Notes under the pieces: model-generated
Told to the model about the DNA's origin: nothing
Seen by the model: only the letters and a program-made list of their open reading frames with translations
Database searches by the model: none
Source of the DNA: Apus apus
Lineage: Eukaryota > Chordata > Aves > Apodiformes > Apodidae
Reading direction: 5' to 3'
Length of the DNA stretch: 64,000 nucleotides
Assembly: GCF_020740795.1 (NCBI RefSeq)
Contig: NC_067282.1
Span: forward strand, 131,311,132 to 131,375,131
Program-made: the position numbers and the translations under genes
Shown: piece by piece, positions 62,101 through 64,000 of the stretch
How the letters are laid out: every line of letters starts with the position of its first letter
How positions within the stretch are numbered: the stretch's first letter is position 1

Positions 62101-63440
62101 AACAAGTTAAAGTCATTTGGAAACTTCAGATGCCTTTATGTTAAGCTTTTGAATGTGAGCCTGTAACCCTTTCTAATCTGCTTTGTAAGTCCAACAAAAT
62201 CTTGTCCAGTGTGCATATGTTTCGTAGTATGGTTCCGCTGATCAGCTGCTTGTGGTTAAGCTGTTAAACTCTTGCTGCAGTGTCTACATGCAGTTGGGAG
62301 CCTTAGTCTGGCCACTGTGTGAGATGGATTACTAGGTTAGCTGAGTATGTGATCTTACCTACAGCTAGGTTTTCTTGTGTGGTTACCAGAAAAAGTAAGT
62401 AGTAACTGTTTAAGGTAGAGCTCCTCCCTTAGCTTTGTTTTGGAACCTTTAGGGCAGGGATAGTTGAAATACTTTGGCTTCAGCCCAGTGCTGGCTGAAA
62501 CCCTGCACTATGCTCAGTTACATATTACCTTTAGCAGGAATTACATTAATAACCTCAGTTAAATTCTTCTGTCAAGTTCACATCATCTTCAGTTGGAGCT
62601 AGACCAGTATCTTGCATGGCATGGTGACCATGCACGCACAATATTAAACACTCCTTTCTCAGAAGAGAAAAATCAAGTGCAACAAGATAGGGATGAGTGT
62701 TTTAAGTAACAGATGGGAGTTGAAAAAGGGAACAATGAATTGGATCATTAGTCCTGCTGATATTAGCCAAAAATGCTTGGAGCATTTTGGAGGAAGATAT
62801 TGACTCTATTTAAAATAGTAATGCCAGATAAAACACTTCCCAGCTGATAGATGTATCTTTATCTTCTCTTCATTGTTGGAATCTGCTGGGTTAAGTCCAT
62901 TTGCAGTGAGGTTTACCTAGTGAAATAACAGACTGCTTAGTTTGTAAGGCAGCATACAGGCAAGAACCTTCTCTCTCTTTTCTGATTTGAAGACCTCCAA
63001 AGACTTTTCAGTAGAGGTAAGCAAGCCTAAATATTGAACACTTACTGAGCTGCTTGTAACTAGAGCTGTATGTGTTTTATTCTGATGGAGGACATGGGAG
63101 GGGGTTGTATATGTACTAGTGGTTTAGTTCCAAAGTTTTGCAGAACCAAATGCTGGTGTAAATCTAGTTTGTAATGCAGTAACATTGCAATCCCACATGT
63201 AAGCTGGCAGTCATGGGACAACAATCCTGTCATGGGATAGCTCAGATCTGGAGTACCTTTTCAGTAAAGCATTTTAATTTGTTTCCCCTTGGCCTCTTAA
63301 GATCCTTTTGTTAAATCATATGATGAATAAAGGAGAAAATACACAATTTTCCCAAATAATTTGCAGAGAGATAGCACTGTACTGCAGGCTTCTGATGAAG
63401 AACTTGGTCACTGCAAAACTCTCTGCTCAGTTTTGTTATT

Positions 63441-63470
63441 TCTATCATGTTCTATCATGTTCTATCATGT
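63441..63470. repeat. Three perfect copies of a 10-bp repeat
   Basis: The unit tctatcatgt is repeated three times without a mismatch. The perfect copies suggest a recent expansion, possibly polymorphic. Confidence 0.9.
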
Positions 63471-63966
63471 TATTTCTACCAACTTGTGTACTCATAGTGC
63501 TACTATTTTAATGTAGTAGCAATACAGTGTTGTTAAATGGGTTGGAATTGTACTTTTTCTAGGAACAAGCTGTATATCTCTTGTGCTCTCAAAGCCTTTT
63601 AAGTCTTCCTTGTAGTTTTTTGTACTTTTTAAAGAAGGTCAAAACATTCTATTCAGCTTCTTTTGTTTAAAATATTTGCCATTTCAAAAATGATTGCATT
63701 GCTGTGAATGTTGGCTTTGGAAACATGCACACTTTGCCGTGGACTATTTGAATATTTTTGTATTTGAATGGGTTGTATTTGTCCTTAAGGCAGAAGCCAT
63801 CCTGAGGCCTTAATTAGCTGCTTCTTGGCTTTTATTGAAATGCTGGCAGTCACAAGTGAGGGCTAGTCAGAATTAGCATAAACAGCACTGGATCCAGATC
63901 AGTGTTAAGTCAAAACATCTGCAAATCTTGCAATACTGATTTCATTTTTCTTCCCATCTATTCCAG

Positions 63967-64000
63967 TGGTATGCTGGTTGACGAGGAGTCAAATTTGTAA
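63967..64000 (+). other. Possible exon start at the window edge
   Basis: A strong acceptor (tttttcttcccatctattccag) ends at 63966. The following 34 bases, tggtatgctggttg..., contain a CpG and a fair ATG context. One frame reads GMLVDEESNL then TAA. In that frame the exon must either end there or be spliced at ATTT|GTAA just at the edge. A second frame (VCWLTRSQIC) stays open, and it is the frame that would continue the one-base phase left by the ATG at 30782 if spliced directly from 31091. The window ends before this can be settled. I do not recognise the protein. Confidence 0.35.

Larger units (their letters stand above)
47646..63966. other. Presumed intron, no exon seen
   Basis: About 16 kb of AT-rich DNA without a recognisable coding exon. 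It includes two RFX-like palindromes (48713-48726, 53093-53106), two close CAGCTG E-boxes (53504, 53519), an A16 run (59183-59198), an inverted repeat (58384-58400) and a three-copy 10-bp tandem repeat (63441-63470). Small open frames have no domain and no good splice context. Confidence 0.55.

Noticed and set aside
1..64000. Search for CRISPR arrays, tRNA/rRNA genes, LTR retroviruses and gene clusters
   Set aside because: No regularly spaced repeats, no cloverleaf or rRNA-like segments, no paired LTRs or gag/pol-like frames, and no dense coding were seen by eye. A tRNAscan or RepeatMasker run would settle this.

Overview
The window looks like vertebrate nuclear DNA, most likely from a bird; a turtle or crocodilian is less likely. 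Evidence: four copies of the CR1 LINE family, including 3' ends closed by the 8-bp ATTCTRTG tail repeat; AT-rich unique sequence with low repeat density; no operon-like coding; and one strong CpG island. No complete protein-coding host gene can be read here. Almost every open frame is a short chance frame.

Layout. 1-30540 is AT-rich, largely unique DNA that I read as intergenic or intronic. It contains a CR1 3' end on the + strand (175-503) and a CR1 3' half on the - strand (3155-4241) with a broken reverse transcriptase. It also holds one possible pair of spliced coding exons on the + strand (22380-22500 and 23375-23600). These have good splice signals and matching phase, but I recognise no protein family.

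30540-31340 is a CpG island. It has GC boxes, no TATA box, a ZNF143/STAF-like site (30775-30789) and a strong splice donor (31092). I interpret it as the promoter and first exon of a + strand gene. About 500 bp of pyrimidine-dominated DNA follows the donor.

31092-63966 is probably the long first intron of that gene, or several introns. The + strand becomes T-rich compared with the left side, as expected for DNA transcribed left to right. No conserved coding exon is visible in it. It holds a 3.4 kb antisense CR1 (43310 to about 39908). That copy keeps ORF1 (a lipase-like SGNH domain), the endonuclease and most of the reverse transcriptase, but has lost its 3' end. A small decayed CR1 tail lies near 47520-47645. 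A good acceptor at 63966 may open the next exon, which runs off the window.

I found no CRISPR, phage, operon or defence-type system, no tRNA or rRNA, and no clear endogenous retrovirus. The points most worth checking are the unrecognised Cys-rich exon pair, the promoter and its transcript, the exon at the right edge, and the 3'-truncated CR1 with recognisable ORF1 catalytic motifs.
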